From positions 33,118-97,117 of the forward strand of contig NZ_JAGGQG010000004.1 of NCBI RefSeq assembly GCF_018613415.1: a DNA stretch of 64,000 nt, read 5' to 3'. The translations under genes and the position numbers were made by a program. How positions within the stretch are numbered: position 1 is the first letter of the stretch; each line of letters opens with the position of its first letter. The DNA comes from Bacillus sp. ISL-18. GTDB taxonomy: Bacteria; Bacillota; Bacilli; Bacillales; Cytobacillaceae. The notes below the pieces were generated by a model. It searched no databases and was not told the origin of the DNA. It saw nothing but the letters and a program-made list of their open reading frames with translations. Below, piece after piece: positions 44,889-54,029 of the stretch.

Positions 44889-44913
44889 GTTTGAACTCCT
44901 AGAAGCCGGGTAC
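44889..44913 (+). promoter_or_regulatory. Sigma-B promoter of the GsiB-like gene
   Basis: GTTTGAA (44889-44895), 12-bp spacer, GGGTAC (44908-44913): a close match to the sigma-B consensus GTTTAA-N12-15-GGGTAT, 50 bp upstream of the start codon. Confidence 0.8.
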
Positions 44914-44962
44914 ATAAAGAATGTAAGTCAATAGCAATTCCAAACTCAAAAAGGAGGAATCT

Positions 44963-45247
44963 ATGATGAACAAAGATCGTAATGAAAAAAACGGTAGTAT
45001 GACGGTGGAAGAAGCAGGTCGTAAAGGCGGAGAAGAGACTTCAAGAACCCATGACAGAGAATTTTATCAGGAAATTGGCCGTAAAGGCGGGGAAGCCACA
45101 GCCGAAAGCCATGACAAAGAATTCTACCAGGAAATCGGCCGCAAAGGCGGAGAAGCCACATCGGAAAACCATGATAAAGAATTTTATCAAGACATCGGCC
45201 GCAAAGGCGGAGAAGCAAGAGCTGAACAACGGGATAATGATGATTAA
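44963..45247 (+). CDS. gsiB: General stress protein GsiB-like (KGG repeats)
   Basis: 94 residues, very hydrophilic. Four 20-residue repeats of the form GRKGGE-A-x-x-HDKEFYQEI (KGG motif), as in GsiB and plant group 1 LEA proteins, which protect against desiccation. The sigma-B promoter and AAAAAGGAGG site fit a strongly stress-induced gene. ATG pairs at 44963 and 44966 are both possible starts. Confidence 0.9.
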   Translation: MMNKDRNEKNGSMTVEEAGRKGGEETSRTHDREFYQEIGRKGGEATAESHDKEFYQEIGRKGGEATSENHDKEFYQDIGRKGGEARAEQRDNDD

Positions 45248-45257
45248 AAGTTCATAG

Positions 45258-45291
45258 ATAAAGGGAGAAGATCACTCTTCTCCCTTTTTTT
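45258..45291 (+). terminator. Terminator of the GsiB-like gene
   Basis: AAAGGGAGAAGA - TCAC - TCTTCTCCCTTTTTTT; the T-tract ends against the stop codon of the convergent kinase gene, so it may serve both strands. Confidence 0.88.
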
Positions 45292-47539
45292 ATTCATAAG
45301 TAATCGGAAACCGAACCTCAACGGTGGTACCTTGATTCTCAATACTTTTTATCGTGATCGTCCCATTATGCTGTTTTACAATGCGAAAGCATAACATTAA
45401 ACCCAGGCCCGTCCCTTTTTCTTTATTGCTATAAAAAGGCTCACCGAGTCTTTTCAGGCGCTCTTCACTAATCCCGATGCCATTATCGATGATTTTAATC
45501 AGAACAAACTCACTTTCCAAACTTCCAACGATCGTAATCCTGCCTTCATTTACCATTGCTTCCATACTGTTTCTAATGATATTAATGAACACTTGTTTCA
45601 CTTGATTACGATCACAAATAATGTTCGGGAGCATGTGATCATATTCTTGATCGATTTGAACATTTTTCAGATTGGCTTCTGGACGAAGCAATTTGACTAC
45701 ATCTTGAATAATAGAAGTCAGGTCATCCGGTTTCAATTTAAATGGTTGCGGCTTAGCCAGATTTAAAAATTCTTGAAGAATATCCTCTAGCCTTTGAAAC
45801 TCATCAAAGATGACGTTAAAGTATTCCGGTTTTTGGATCCCTTGCTCAAATAGCTGGATAAAACCTTTTATAGAGGTAATCGGGTTTCGGATTTCATGGG
45901 CCATTCCGGCCGCCAGTTCTCCTACTATCGCTAATTTCTCTGATTGTACTAATTGTTCTTCTGTTCGCTTTTTTTCTGTTATATCACGTCCCGCAATGAT
46001 AAAATGTTCCATTTTACCATTACTCCCTATAACCGGTGTACCAATACCTTCAATTAATACCCAGCTGCCATCGGAATGCAGAAAACGTGCTTCCATTCTA
46101 GCAGAAGGTAACTTATTTAAGATTTGTTTATATTGGTCCATTACTTGATCTCGGTCTTCGGGGTGGATTAAAAGAAATGAGCTTTTCCCCTCGTAGGTTT
46201 TTGTTGGTGTGCCTAGTACCCTGCCAAGTGAAGGAGAGGCATATAAAATCCGTCCACGATGATCCAGCAGCATAAGGATATCACTCATATTTTCTGTGAT
46301 AAGCCGATACCTGGACTCGCTTTCTCGTAAAGAAATTTCTGCCTGTTTGCGGGCAGTAATATTCACACAAGACCCAATCACCTCGATGATTTCGCCGCCT
46401 TTTTTGACGGGGCGTAAACTAGCCAGATAGTCAATTCCATTAATCTGGTCTTCAAATTGAACCAGTTCTTCTCCATCCCACGCCCTCTGATAGTAAGCGG
46501 TTTTTTTAAGGGCTTTTTCCAATGGAAGAAATTCATCTAACCGTTTCCCCACCACTTGAGCGGGGATCAATCCCATTTGATATAATAATTCCCCATCACA
46601 AATGGTGTGAATAAATTGTCCGTTTATTCGTTTATACTTAAAAATCATGCCTTGTTGCAAACGGACTGTATCTTGTAACTCTTTTTTGGCTTTATTCAAT
46701 AATTCCTCATACCAGATACGCGTCCTTGTATCCTCTGGAATCCCTTGTTGATTGACAACTTGTTGCACCTCAAAAAGGTTTTCTTTTAACTCGTTTGCCG
46801 GCATGGGTTTACTAAACAAATATCCTTGCCCCTGATCACATAAATGTTGTTGGAGAAAGATGAGTTGTTCCTTTGTTTCGACCCCTTCAGCCACCACCTT
46901 AAGGTTTAAATTGTGGGCGATCGAGATAATCGTTTTTACAATCGCTTCATCGTTTAGATTTTGATGAAGTTCCCTTATAAAAGACTGGTCAATTTTTAAT
47001 GTATCAATCGGGAATTCCTTTAAATAGTTTAAAGAACTATAGCCTGTCCCAAAATCATCAATACTGATGGAAACGCCCAGCTTCTTCAGCTGCTGTAAGG
47101 AGAGGATGGTCTGATGAATATCAGATTTTATACTTTCCGTTAATTCAATCTCTAAATAGTGTGGTTCCAGCTCTGTTTTTTGCAGAACCTCTTCAATCGT
47201 TCGAACGATATTGGAGTGAATAAACTGCTTTTGTGATAGATTGACAGAAACGACTGTGAATAATCCTTCCTTTTGCCAATGTTTAATTTGACTGCAAGCA
47301 GAAGTTAATACCCATTCTCCAATCGGGATAATTAAATCTGTATCTTCGGCAATCCCAATGAACCTATCTGGTGGTACCATGCCCCATTTTGGGTGATTCC
47401 ACCTAATTAACGCCTCTACTCCCACTAATTCACCCGTTCTTAAATCAATCTTCGGCTGATAATGGAGGAAAAATTGGTTCTGTCCAATGGCTTTTTCTAG
47501 TTCTATTTTTATACTATGATTGTCTATTGATTCATTCAC
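45290..47539 (-). CDS. EAL-PAS-PAS-histidine kinase fusion
   Basis: 749 residues. N-terminal EAL c-di-GMP phosphodiesterase (about 8-258) with all the catalytic residues I expect: E42 in VEALIRW, N100 in VSVNLS, E132 in ELTES, D161-D162 in DDFGTGYSS, K182 and E218 in AEGVET. Two PAS domains follow (about 285-400 and 405-525), then HisKA with H548 in AAGMAHEIRNPITSIKGF. The HATPase ends the protein with N-box NIIRNSMEAM, G1 DNGIGI and G2 GTGLGLML. No membrane segment. The kinase half is like sporulation kinases of the KinA/KinE type. No response regulator is adjacent, so it is an orphan that may feed the Spo0 phosphorelay. Confidence 0.88.
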   Translation of the reverse strand: MNESIDNHSIKIELEKAIGQNQFFLHYQPKIDLRTGELVGVEALIRWNHPKWGMVPPDRFIGIAEDTDLIIPIGEWVLTSACSQIKHWQKEGLFTVVSVNLSQKQFIHSNIVRTIEEVLQKTELEPHYLEIELTESIKSDIHQTILSLQQLKKLGVSISIDDFGTGYSSLNYLKEFPIDTLKIDQSFIRELHQNLNDEAIVKTIISIAHNLNLKVVAEGVETKEQLIFLQQHLCDQGQGYLFSKPMPANELKENLFEVQQVVNQQGIPEDTRTRIWYEELLNKAKKELQDTVRLQQGMIFKYKRINGQFIHTICDGELLYQMGLIPAQVVGKRLDEFLPLEKALKKTAYYQRAWDGEELVQFEDQINGIDYLASLRPVKKGGEIIEVIGSCVNITARKQAEISLRESESRYRLITENMSDILMLLDHRGRILYASPSLGRVLGTPTKTYEGKSSFLLIHPEDRDQVMDQYKQILNKLPSARMEARFLHSDGSWVLIEGIGTPVIGSNGKMEHFIIAGRDITEKKRTEEQLVQSEKLAIVGELAAGMAHEIRNPITSIKGFIQLFEQGIQKPEYFNVIFDEFQRLEDILQEFLNLAKPQPFKLKPDDLTSIIQDVVKLLRPEANLKNVQIDQEYDHMLPNIICDRNQVKQVFINIIRNSMEAMVNEGRITIVGSLESEFVLIKIIDNGIGISEERLKRLGEPFYSNKEKGTGLGLMLCFRIVKQHNGTITIKSIENQGTTVEVRFPITYE

Positions 47540-47821
47540 ATACTATACCCCATCACTGCTTTTTTAAAAAAGATATTGTCAGTTTATCACATTTTTCGTA
47601 GTAATTGGCTCTATTTTTACCGTATTTTACTAGTGCAAAAGGAGGAAAAAACTTTATATATACGAAGAAAAAAGGAAAGTGCAATTTTATTTGTTTAATA
47701 AACAAATAGTATCCCCAATCATATGATTCTTTGCTATAATTTTTTAAGTTAAGCAGAATTGCATTATTTATTACTAGCATTCATACCTTTTTAAAAAATG
47801 GACACTTATGAGGAGGAAATT
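47540..47821. other. Gene-free stretch before the NiCoT gene
   Basis: About 280 bp, very AT-rich. An ORF on the minus strand here (to 47780) is a run of low-complexity AT codons and I do not accept it. No clear promoter picked. Confidence 0.4.
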
Positions 47822-48532
47822 ATGGAGATAAGTTTTCTTTCCATTCTAGCTTTAGGATTTGTTCTGGGAATCAAGCATGCAATCGAGCCGGACCATGTGA
47901 TTGCTGTTTCTACCATTGCCAGCCAAAGTAAAAAATTAGTCAAATCTACTTTAGCGGGGGTTTTCTGGGGAATTGGCCATACGGCGACATTATTTATCAT
48001 TGGTGTTATTCTGATTTTGATGAAGGGTGAAATACCGGAAAAATGGGCGATGTCATTAGAATTTTTAGTCGGAATTATGCTTGTTTACCTTGGTTTAACC
48101 ACCATACGCTCTTTTAAAGATATCCATGTACACCAGCATGGGCATGATGGCGACCATCATAAACATGTCCATTCACATGTTAATAACGGGCAGCATCAGC
48201 ACCAACATCAAAATGTCTCCTACTTGAAATCCTTGTTTATCGGCTTAGTACATGGTCTTGCCGGCAGCGGCGCAATGGTCTTACTAACGATGAGTACAGT
48301 GAAAAGTGTTTGGGAGGCGGCTGTTTATATCCTTATTTTCGGAGTAGGAACCATTTTGGGAATGCTTTTCTTTACAACCATTATCGGAATTCCTTTCGTT
48401 TTCAGTGCCAAAAAACAGGTACTGAATCAAACCCTCACCCGGCTCACAGGTGTCATTAGCGTCGCCTTTGGGGTCTATTACATGTACAACCTAGCCATAA
48501 CAGAAGGCCTATACAAACTTTGGCTGCAGTGA
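47822..48532 (+). CDS. Nickel/cobalt-type transporter (NiCoT/UreH family)
   Basis: 236 residues from the ATG at 47822, which has GAGGAGG 5 bp upstream (frame starts at 47798). About six membrane segments. FVLGIKHAIEPDHVIAVSTIAS carries the HAxxPDH metal signature of the NiCoT/NicO group. A His-rich cytoplasmic loop (HVHQHGHDGDHHKHVHSHVNNG, about 107-130) is typical for metal delivery. GLVHGLAGSGAMVLL is the second conserved segment. Specificity (Ni or Co) is not decidable. Followed at once by palindromic element 3. Confidence 0.85.
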   Translation: MEISFLSILALGFVLGIKHAIEPDHVIAVSTIASQSKKLVKSTLAGVFWGIGHTATLFIIGVILILMKGEIPEKWAMSLEFLVGIMLVYLGLTTIRSFKDIHVHQHGHDGDHHKHVHSHVNNGQHQHQHQNVSYLKSLFIGLVHGLAGSGAMVLLTMSTVKSVWEAAVYILIFGVGTILGMLFFTTIIGIPFVFSAKKQVLNQTLTRLTGVISVAFGVYYMYNLAITEGLYKLWLQ

Positions 48533-48533
48533 G

Positions 48534-48587
48534 CGTGGGGACGGTTCTCCTGCTTCCTATTGGAAGCAGGAGAACCGTCCCCGTGGA
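48534..48587. repeat. Palindromic element copy 3
   Basis: GGGGACGGTTCTCCTGCTTC (from 48537) with C, TATT loop, then GGAAGCAGGAGAACCGTCCC (48562-48581) C. It begins two bases after the NiCoT stop codon and ends just before the stop of the convergent PspA-family gene, so it probably terminates both. Confidence 0.9.
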
Positions 48588-48593
48588 CCACTC

Positions 48594-49250
48594 TTATTCA
48601 GCCTTTAATTTTTCAATTTCCTTATTTAGCTCTTCTTCACTTACATAGTTATCGTATGCCGCGTCAAACTGGGCTAATGGAGCTGCAAATTGATTGCCTG
48701 CCTGCACTTCTGCTTCCATTAAGAGAATCCGATCTTCCGCACGGGCCACGCCTCTAGCAATATCATCAGTGTGAAAAGAAACGGTTGCTTTCTGGATTTG
48801 TTTCATCGACTGAACCACATTCACTCTTGATGCTAACAAAATTTTCTTATGCTGTAGTTGATTATACGTCTCTTTTAGTTCGTCCAACTTTGCCACAAGG
48901 ATTTGGGTTTGTCCCTTAACCGCCTCTAATTGCTCCACATATAGGTGCAACTGCTTTTCTTGATTGAGCTTTTCTTGCACGGCTAGTTTTGCCATCGCTT
49001 CATCACCTTGCTCAATCGCCAGTTTGACCTGACGAGTCCGCTTGTCCACTAGTATTTTTGTCTGTGAAATGAGCGCTGCCTGTTTTTTCTCTACAAAAAT
49101 CTGTCTTGCTAGGGCTTTCTGGCCTTTGACCATTTCCTGTTCCATTTCTCTAGAATACTCATTTAACAACGTAATTGGATCTTCAATCCCATCTAGTAAT
49201 CCGTTCATTTCCGCCATTGTAATGGTTTTTAATCGTTTAAAAATACCCAT
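48594..49250 (-). CDS. Second PspA/IM30 family protein
   Basis: 218 residues from the ATG at 49250 (AAAGGAG 10 bp upstream); an ATG at 49259 is too close to the site. Opens MGIFKRLKTITMAEMNGLLDGIEDPIT, the classic PspA membrane-binding helix, followed by continuous coiled coil (EMEQEMVKGQKALARQIFVEKKQAALISQTKILVDKRTRQ). It differs much from the first PspA protein (15.7 kb) and looks closer to PspA proper than to LiaH. Its neighbour upstream is a membrane protein gene that ends two bases after this start. Confidence 0.88.
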   Translation of the reverse strand: MGIFKRLKTITMAEMNGLLDGIEDPITLLNEYSREMEQEMVKGQKALARQIFVEKKQAALISQTKILVDKRTRQVKLAIEQGDEAMAKLAVQEKLNQEKQLHLYVEQLEAVKGQTQILVAKLDELKETYNQLQHKKILLASRVNVVQSMKQIQKATVSFHTDDIARGVARAEDRILLMEAEVQAGNQFAAPLAQFDAAYDNYVSEEELNKEIEKLKAE

Positions 49251-49251
49251 G

Positions 49252-49698
49252 TTATTCATTCTCCTTTTTCGTTAATAGATTTTTTTCCCATTGATCTAAA
49301 ATGCTCGCATTTTGGTTTGTTACAGGTATGTGTGAACCGGCAAGAGAGGTGTCAATAAACTGCTTCATGGATGATGCTTTTGCTTTCTTTCGAAGCCATC
49401 TTACTAGTAGAACGAGAACGGCTAGTCCAATAATAAGGAAAAGCCAAGGAAATCCGCCGCCATGGTGAGCACCATTCATCATGTGATGATGGTCAAAGCC
49501 GCCTCTCTGCCCCAATCCACCTTGTTGCGGTATTCCACCCTGTTGTCCTGCACCACTTGGTTGAGCCATTCCACCAGGGCCGCGTCCTCCTACTCGCCCT
49601 CTATCGCCTCCTAGCAGCAAGTGGAGCACGTTAAATACCAAAACAGTAGCAGCAACGATCACTCCCCAGAAAACACCCTTTTTAACCTTTGTATTCAT
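49252..49698 (-). CDS. Membrane protein with Gly/Gln/His-rich linker, partner of the second PspA protein
   Basis: 148 residues from the ATG at 49698 (AAAGGAG 8 bp upstream; frame starts at 49773). TM1 is VFWGVIVAATVLVFNVLHLLL; a flexible RGRVGGRGPGGMAQPSG and GG-Q repeats plus HHHMMNGAHHGG follow; TM2 is FPWLFLIIGLAVLVLLVRWL. The cytoplasmic tail ends ASILDQWEKNLLTKKENE. The tail and operon position mirror the LiaI-like protein at 16.4 kb (tail ending ENQWNEMKK). Probably the membrane docking partner. No known domain recognised. Confidence 0.7.
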   Translation of the reverse strand: MNTKVKKGVFWGVIVAATVLVFNVLHLLLGGDRGRVGGRGPGGMAQPSGAGQQGGIPQQGGLGQRGGFDHHHMMNGAHHGGGFPWLFLIIGLAVLVLLVRWLRKKAKASSMKQFIDTSLAGSHIPVTNQNASILDQWEKNLLTKKENE

Positions 49699-49767
49699 AT
49701 ACTTATCTCCTTTCCTTACTTGATAGATAGAATAATAATAGAGGTTGGTGAAAACTTGGTGAAAAGG

Positions 49768-49821
49768 AAGCATGGGGACGGTTCTTTTGCTTCCGAAGCA
49801 CGAGAACCGTCCCTATGCTTC
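49768..49821. repeat. Palindromic element copy 4
   Basis: GAAGCATGGGGACGGTTCTT (49768) TTGCTTC, one base, GAAGCACGAGAACCGTCCCT (49796-49815) ATGCTTC. Here the palindrome extends outward with GAAGCAT/ATGCTTC. It lies upstream of the divergent ldh and membrane-protein genes, the one copy not next to a 3' end. Confidence 0.85.
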
Positions 49822-49865
49822 TTGTAAAGGGTTTCATACAAAGGTTCATACTTATGTCACATTTA

Positions 49866-49883
49866 TTGTGAAAAACTTCACAA
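49866..49883. promoter_or_regulatory. Rex operator before ldh
   Basis: TTGTGAAAAACTTCACAA matches the Rex consensus TTGTGAAWWWWTTCACAA apart from one centre base. Rex represses fermentation genes such as ldh when NADH is low, so ldh would be induced under oxygen limitation. Confidence 0.85.
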
Positions 49884-49969
49884 ACTAGTGATATACTAAC
49901 ACCATCAAGTTGTTAACTAGTCATAACATCAAGAATATCGCTTATCTCATTTTAGTAAATTTCATATAA

Positions 49970-50932
<963 letters not shown>

Positions 50933-50974
50933 GGAATTTTTATAAAATCCTTATCAAGGAAAGAAGATGAAAGC

Positions 50975-52198
50975 ATGGAAACGTTGAATCAAACAAAAAA
51001 AGGTTATTTTATGATGGCAGTTTTATGGCTGGCCTATGTAACCTTTGCCATGAACTGGGTGGCGGGTTCTTCCTTGACACCGCAAATTACCGAAACATTT
51101 TTCGGTGGACCGGTCGACCCGATTATTTCTCAATTAGTGAACTATTCGATTACGACCGCGCGTGTATTTGCCAACATTTTAGCAGCGATTGTCCTTATGA
51201 AATTAGGACCTAGAAAAGCAGCCGGCACGGCGATTGGCCTGTTAATGATGGGGCTTGTTGCGATCTATCTGCCTAATTATTGGGCCTATACAGTCGCTCG
51301 GATGGTCATGGCCGTCGGGGGCTCGATGGTGATTGTCTACATGAACCCAATCGTGGCCCACTATGTGAAAAATTCAAAAACAAAGCTGCGTATTAATGCG
51401 GCCAATACGGTCGCCTATAATGCTGGTGCCTTTATTGTCGCTGTATTATTCACCGTTTTTTCCAAGCAAATGGTCGCCAATTGGCGTGTAACGTTAACGT
51501 TTTTTGCCTCTTTAACGATTCTTTTCTTTATTGGCTGGCTTTGGAAAGCAGAGAACTTTGAGACAAACGAAGCTGGTGAAAAAACGGAAAAGTATGGCTA
51601 CAAAGATGCACTCAAGGATGGATTTCTTTGGCGTTATGGCCTGGCGTTTGCTTCCTTTTTAACTCTATATGTCTTATCACTCGTGAGCTTTAAAGCGATT
51701 TTTGACCAATATACCTTGTTAAATGGATCCGTGACGAACCTGTTAATCTCAGGCTTCGGGATTCTTGGTACATTTGCCGGGATTACCATCGGGAATAAAG
51801 GGGTGCCGCGGAAGCCGACTCTTCTGTTGTCAGGAATTGTTATGGTAGGAACGTTCGCCCTTGCGATTGTTTTCGCGAATAAAATTCCGCTCCTATCTTA
51901 CACGCTTATTTCGGTTTCCGGCTTTGCGATGTATATCCAGTACCCAATCTTTTTGAATCTCCCACATGAATTAAAAGGGATGACTCCACAAAGATTGACC
52001 ATTATGTTCGGATTATTTTGGGCCATTGCCTACGCGGGCCAAACGATTGCAACCATTATTTGGAGCTTTATTCTAGGCTCTTCCGGATACACACCAGCCA
52101 TGATCTTCTTCATCGCTGCCTCCAGCCTGTACATCTTCCTGGTCGCTACCTTCCCCGAAACAAGACAGAAGGCAGCAGTCACAAGGAAAGCAGCATAA
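50975..52198 (+). CDS. MFS transporter downstream of ldh
   Basis: 407 residues with 11-12 membrane segments. MKLGPRKAAGTAIG is the MFS loop motif and VARMVMAVGGSMVIVYMNPIVAHYV the TM4-5 region. AAGGAAAGAAGATGAAAGC precedes the ATG. It starts 42 bp after ldh with no terminator between, so the two likely share the Rex-controlled promoter. Substrate unknown; lactate or another acid exported or imported in fermentation is a guess. Confidence 0.75.
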   Translation: METLNQTKKGYFMMAVLWLAYVTFAMNWVAGSSLTPQITETFFGGPVDPIISQLVNYSITTARVFANILAAIVLMKLGPRKAAGTAIGLLMMGLVAIYLPNYWAYTVARMVMAVGGSMVIVYMNPIVAHYVKNSKTKLRINAANTVAYNAGAFIVAVLFTVFSKQMVANWRVTLTFFASLTILFFIGWLWKAENFETNEAGEKTEKYGYKDALKDGFLWRYGLAFASFLTLYVLSLVSFKAIFDQYTLLNGSVTNLLISGFGILGTFAGITIGNKGVPRKPTLLLSGIVMVGTFALAIVFANKIPLLSYTLISVSGFAMYIQYPIFLNLPHELKGMTPQRLTIMFGLFWAIAYAGQTIATIIWSFILGSSGYTPAMIFFIAASSLYIFLVATFPETRQKAAVTRKAA

Positions 52199-52208
52199 GT
52201 GGGTGGGA

Positions 52209-52330
52209 GCATGGGGACGGTTCTTCTGCTTCCAGTTTTGAAAGACATTCTAATGCAAAACCCCCCTTCGCCTAATTAACGAAAGGGGGTTTTGTTTTAA
52301 CTTTGGACGAAGCAAGAGAACCGTCCCCCC
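52209..52330. repeat. Palindromic element copy 5, split by a terminator
   Basis: Left arm GGGGACGGTTCTTCTGCTTC (52215-52234) and right arm GAAGCAAGAGAACCGTCCCC (52311-52330) are the two halves of the same repeat. About 76 bp between them contain a separate strong terminator. Confidence 0.8.
52257..52297. terminator. Bidirectional terminator between the MFS gene and rpiB
   Basis: AAAACCCCCCTTCGC - CTAATTAA - CGAAAGGGGGTTTTGTTTT. It closes the plus-strand ldh unit; on the minus strand GGGGGGTTTTG makes it work for rpiB too. Confidence 0.88.
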
Positions 52331-52764
52331 GCTTCATATTCCTTTATTTTATTAATCCGATTTGCGTGCCTGCCGCCTTCAAAGGGGGTTGTTAACCATA
52401 TTTTTGCGATATCGCGGGCTAGGCCTGGACCGATGACACGTTCTCCCATAGCTAGGATATTGGAATTGTTATGCTCTCTTGTTGCATTAGCACTAAATGT
52501 ATCGTGCACAAGTGCACAGCGTATTCCCTTTACTTTGTTTGCCGAGATACTCATTCCAATCCCTGTGCCGCAAATTAAGATACCTCGTTCTACTTCACCA
52601 CTTGCTACCTTTTCCGCAACAGGAATCGCATAATCTGGATAATCAACAGAGGTGTCACAATCACACCCTAAATCTACGTACTCAATTTTCATCTCTTCTA
52701 GCAATGAGATGATCTCATTCCGAATATTTATACCACCATGATCAGATGCAATCGCTACTTTCAT
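52297..52764 (-). CDS. rpiB: Ribose-5-phosphate isomerase B (RpiB/LacAB family)
   Basis: 155 residues from the ATG at 52764 (GGAGGGAAG upstream). IASDHGGINIRNEI, VDYPDYAIPVAEKV, GILICGTGIGMSISANKVKGIRCALVHD (base Cys and anion hole) and SANATREHNNSNILAMGERVIG are the family motifs. Interconverts ribose-5-P and ribulose-5-P, though relatives act on allose, galactose and sulfo-sugars. The last eleven residues (AGGRFSCFVQS) are coded by palindromic element 5, not by family sequence, which ends at INKIKEYE. It is the last gene of a Pfk unit. Confidence 0.88.
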   Translation of the reverse strand: MKVAIASDHGGINIRNEIISLLEEMKIEYVDLGCDCDTSVDYPDYAIPVAEKVASGEVERGILICGTGIGMSISANKVKGIRCALVHDTFSANATREHNNSNILAMGERVIGPGLARDIAKIWLTTPFEGGRHANRINKIKEYEAGGRFSCFVQS

Positions 52765-52792
52765 TTTACTTCCCTCCAACTGTCCATTAACG

Positions 52793-52936
52793 TTACTCTT
52801 CTTTCTTCCCCTCGGAACATTCCTGACACATTCCATACCACGTTTTCACGCCTTCTGTACTTTCAACCACGTCAATTACTTCTTCACACACTTGGCAGAT
52901 AATCGTACCTTGTTTTTCCATTATTTTCTCGCCCAT
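52793..52936 (-). CDS. SR1P-like GapA-binding small protein
   Basis: 47 residues: MGEKIMEKQGTIICQVCEEV, then a stretch to KTWYGMCQECSEGKKEE. The GTIICQVCE...YGMCQEC layout (two CxxC pairs) and length match the SR1P family; SR1P, encoded by the dual-function RNA SR1 in B. subtilis, binds GapA and aids RNase J1. GGGGGAAGC precedes the ATG. It lies 28 bp upstream of rpiB and 69 bp downstream of pfkA in the same direction, too short for automatic gene calling. Whether the transcript also acts as an sRNA is unknown. Confidence 0.75.
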   Translation of the reverse strand: MGEKIMEKQGTIICQVCEEVIDVVESTEGVKTWYGMCQECSEGKKEE

Positions 52937-53005
52937 TTTCGCTTCCCCCTAAATTTTTGTTATTAAAAACTTATTGATCCAAGCAACAATACAGCGCATA
53001 CTTTT

Positions 53006-53962
53006 CTAACCTAAAAGCTTTTCTAGTAATCTATATTTATCCTGCTTATCCGCTATCTCGGAATTTACGCAGTCCAGTTCTTTATGAATCATTTTATTTT
53101 CTTTTATTCCAACAGCTAGACCCGAATGTCCATTCATCAACAGTTCCACTGCCTTAACGCCCATCTTACTTGCTAATACCCGATCAAATGCTGATGCATT
53201 TCCCCCTCTTTGGATGAACCCTAATGAGGTAGTTCTTACACGAATGTTTAACTTCTTTTCAATGTAGTCCTGCAAGTCCTGCAAATCATACATTCTTTCG
53301 GTAACGATGACGAGGTTATCATTTTTTCCATTATTCATTCTTAAACGTAATTTTGAACAGATGGAATATAAATCTAGTGGCCTTTCTGGAGTAGAGATGA
53401 TTTCTCCTCCACCTGCTAAAGCAGAATATAAAGCTAAATCGCCGCAATATCTTCCCATTACTTCAACAATCGTTGTTTTATCATGAGAACAGTCCGTATC
53501 TTTAATTTTACCGATACACTCCAATACCGTATTTAAAGTGGTATCAAATCCGATTGAATAATCTGTATAAGCTAAATCATTGTCAATGGTTCCAGGTATC
53601 CCGATCACATGTATACCTAGTTTATGTAATTTTTCGGCTCCTTTTAAAGACCCTTCCCCACCTATGACAATCAAGGAATCTATATTCAGATTTTCCAATA
53701 GATTATAAGCTTTCTTTCGTCCTGTTTCCTCCATGAATTCTAAGGATCTCGACGTTTTTAAAATCGTGCCGCCACGATCGGCAATATCTTCTACCTCTGG
53801 AGATGTTAAGCGATGAAATTTACCATCGATTAATCCCTGGAATCCGCCCTCTATCCCCATTACTTCCACTTGATAGTGATTTGCTGCTTTGACGACTGCC
53901 CTTATCGCCGCATTCATTCCTGGGGCATCGCCGCCACTTGTTAGGACCCCTAGTTTTTTCAT
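53006..53962 (-). CDS. ATP-type 6-phosphofructokinase, PfkA paralogue
   Basis: 318 residues from the ATG at 53962 (GAGGTGG upstream). LTSGGDAPGMNAAIR, PGTIDNDLAYTDYSIGFDT (catalytic Asp127) and EVMGRYCGDLALYSA are PfkA motifs. The Mg-ATP motif reads GGEGSLKGA instead of GGDGS, with Glu103. Main pfkA genes sit next to pyk or accDA, which is not the case here, so this is probably a second, pathway-specific copy. It follows an MFS gene by 67 bp without a terminator and precedes the SR1P-like and rpiB genes. Activity on other sugar phosphates, such as sedoheptulose-7-P, is possible. Confidence 0.85.
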   Translation of the reverse strand: MKKLGVLTSGGDAPGMNAAIRAVVKAANHYQVEVMGIEGGFQGLIDGKFHRLTSPEVEDIADRGGTILKTSRSLEFMEETGRKKAYNLLENLNIDSLIVIGGEGSLKGAEKLHKLGIHVIGIPGTIDNDLAYTDYSIGFDTTLNTVLECIGKIKDTDCSHDKTTIVEVMGRYCGDLALYSALAGGGEIISTPERPLDLYSICSKLRLRMNNGKNDNLVIVTERMYDLQDLQDYIEKKLNIRVRTTSLGFIQRGGNASAFDRVLASKMGVKAVELLMNGHSGLAVGIKENKMIHKELDCVNSEIADKQDKYRLLEKLLG

Positions 53963-54029
53963 GACCAATCCACCTCATGTGTAATCCAGAATCATATTTA
54001 GTGTTTAAATCCTGTAATGATAGATTTTC

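Noticed and set aside
45041..45229. Minus-strand ORFs opposite gsiB
   Set aside because: They mirror the KGG repeats of gsiB and have no independent start signals.
47553..47780. 75-residue minus-strand ORF
   Set aside because: Very AT-rich sequence (NAILLNLKNYSKESYDWGYYLF), no domain and no good start site; it lies in the promoter region of the NiCoT gene.
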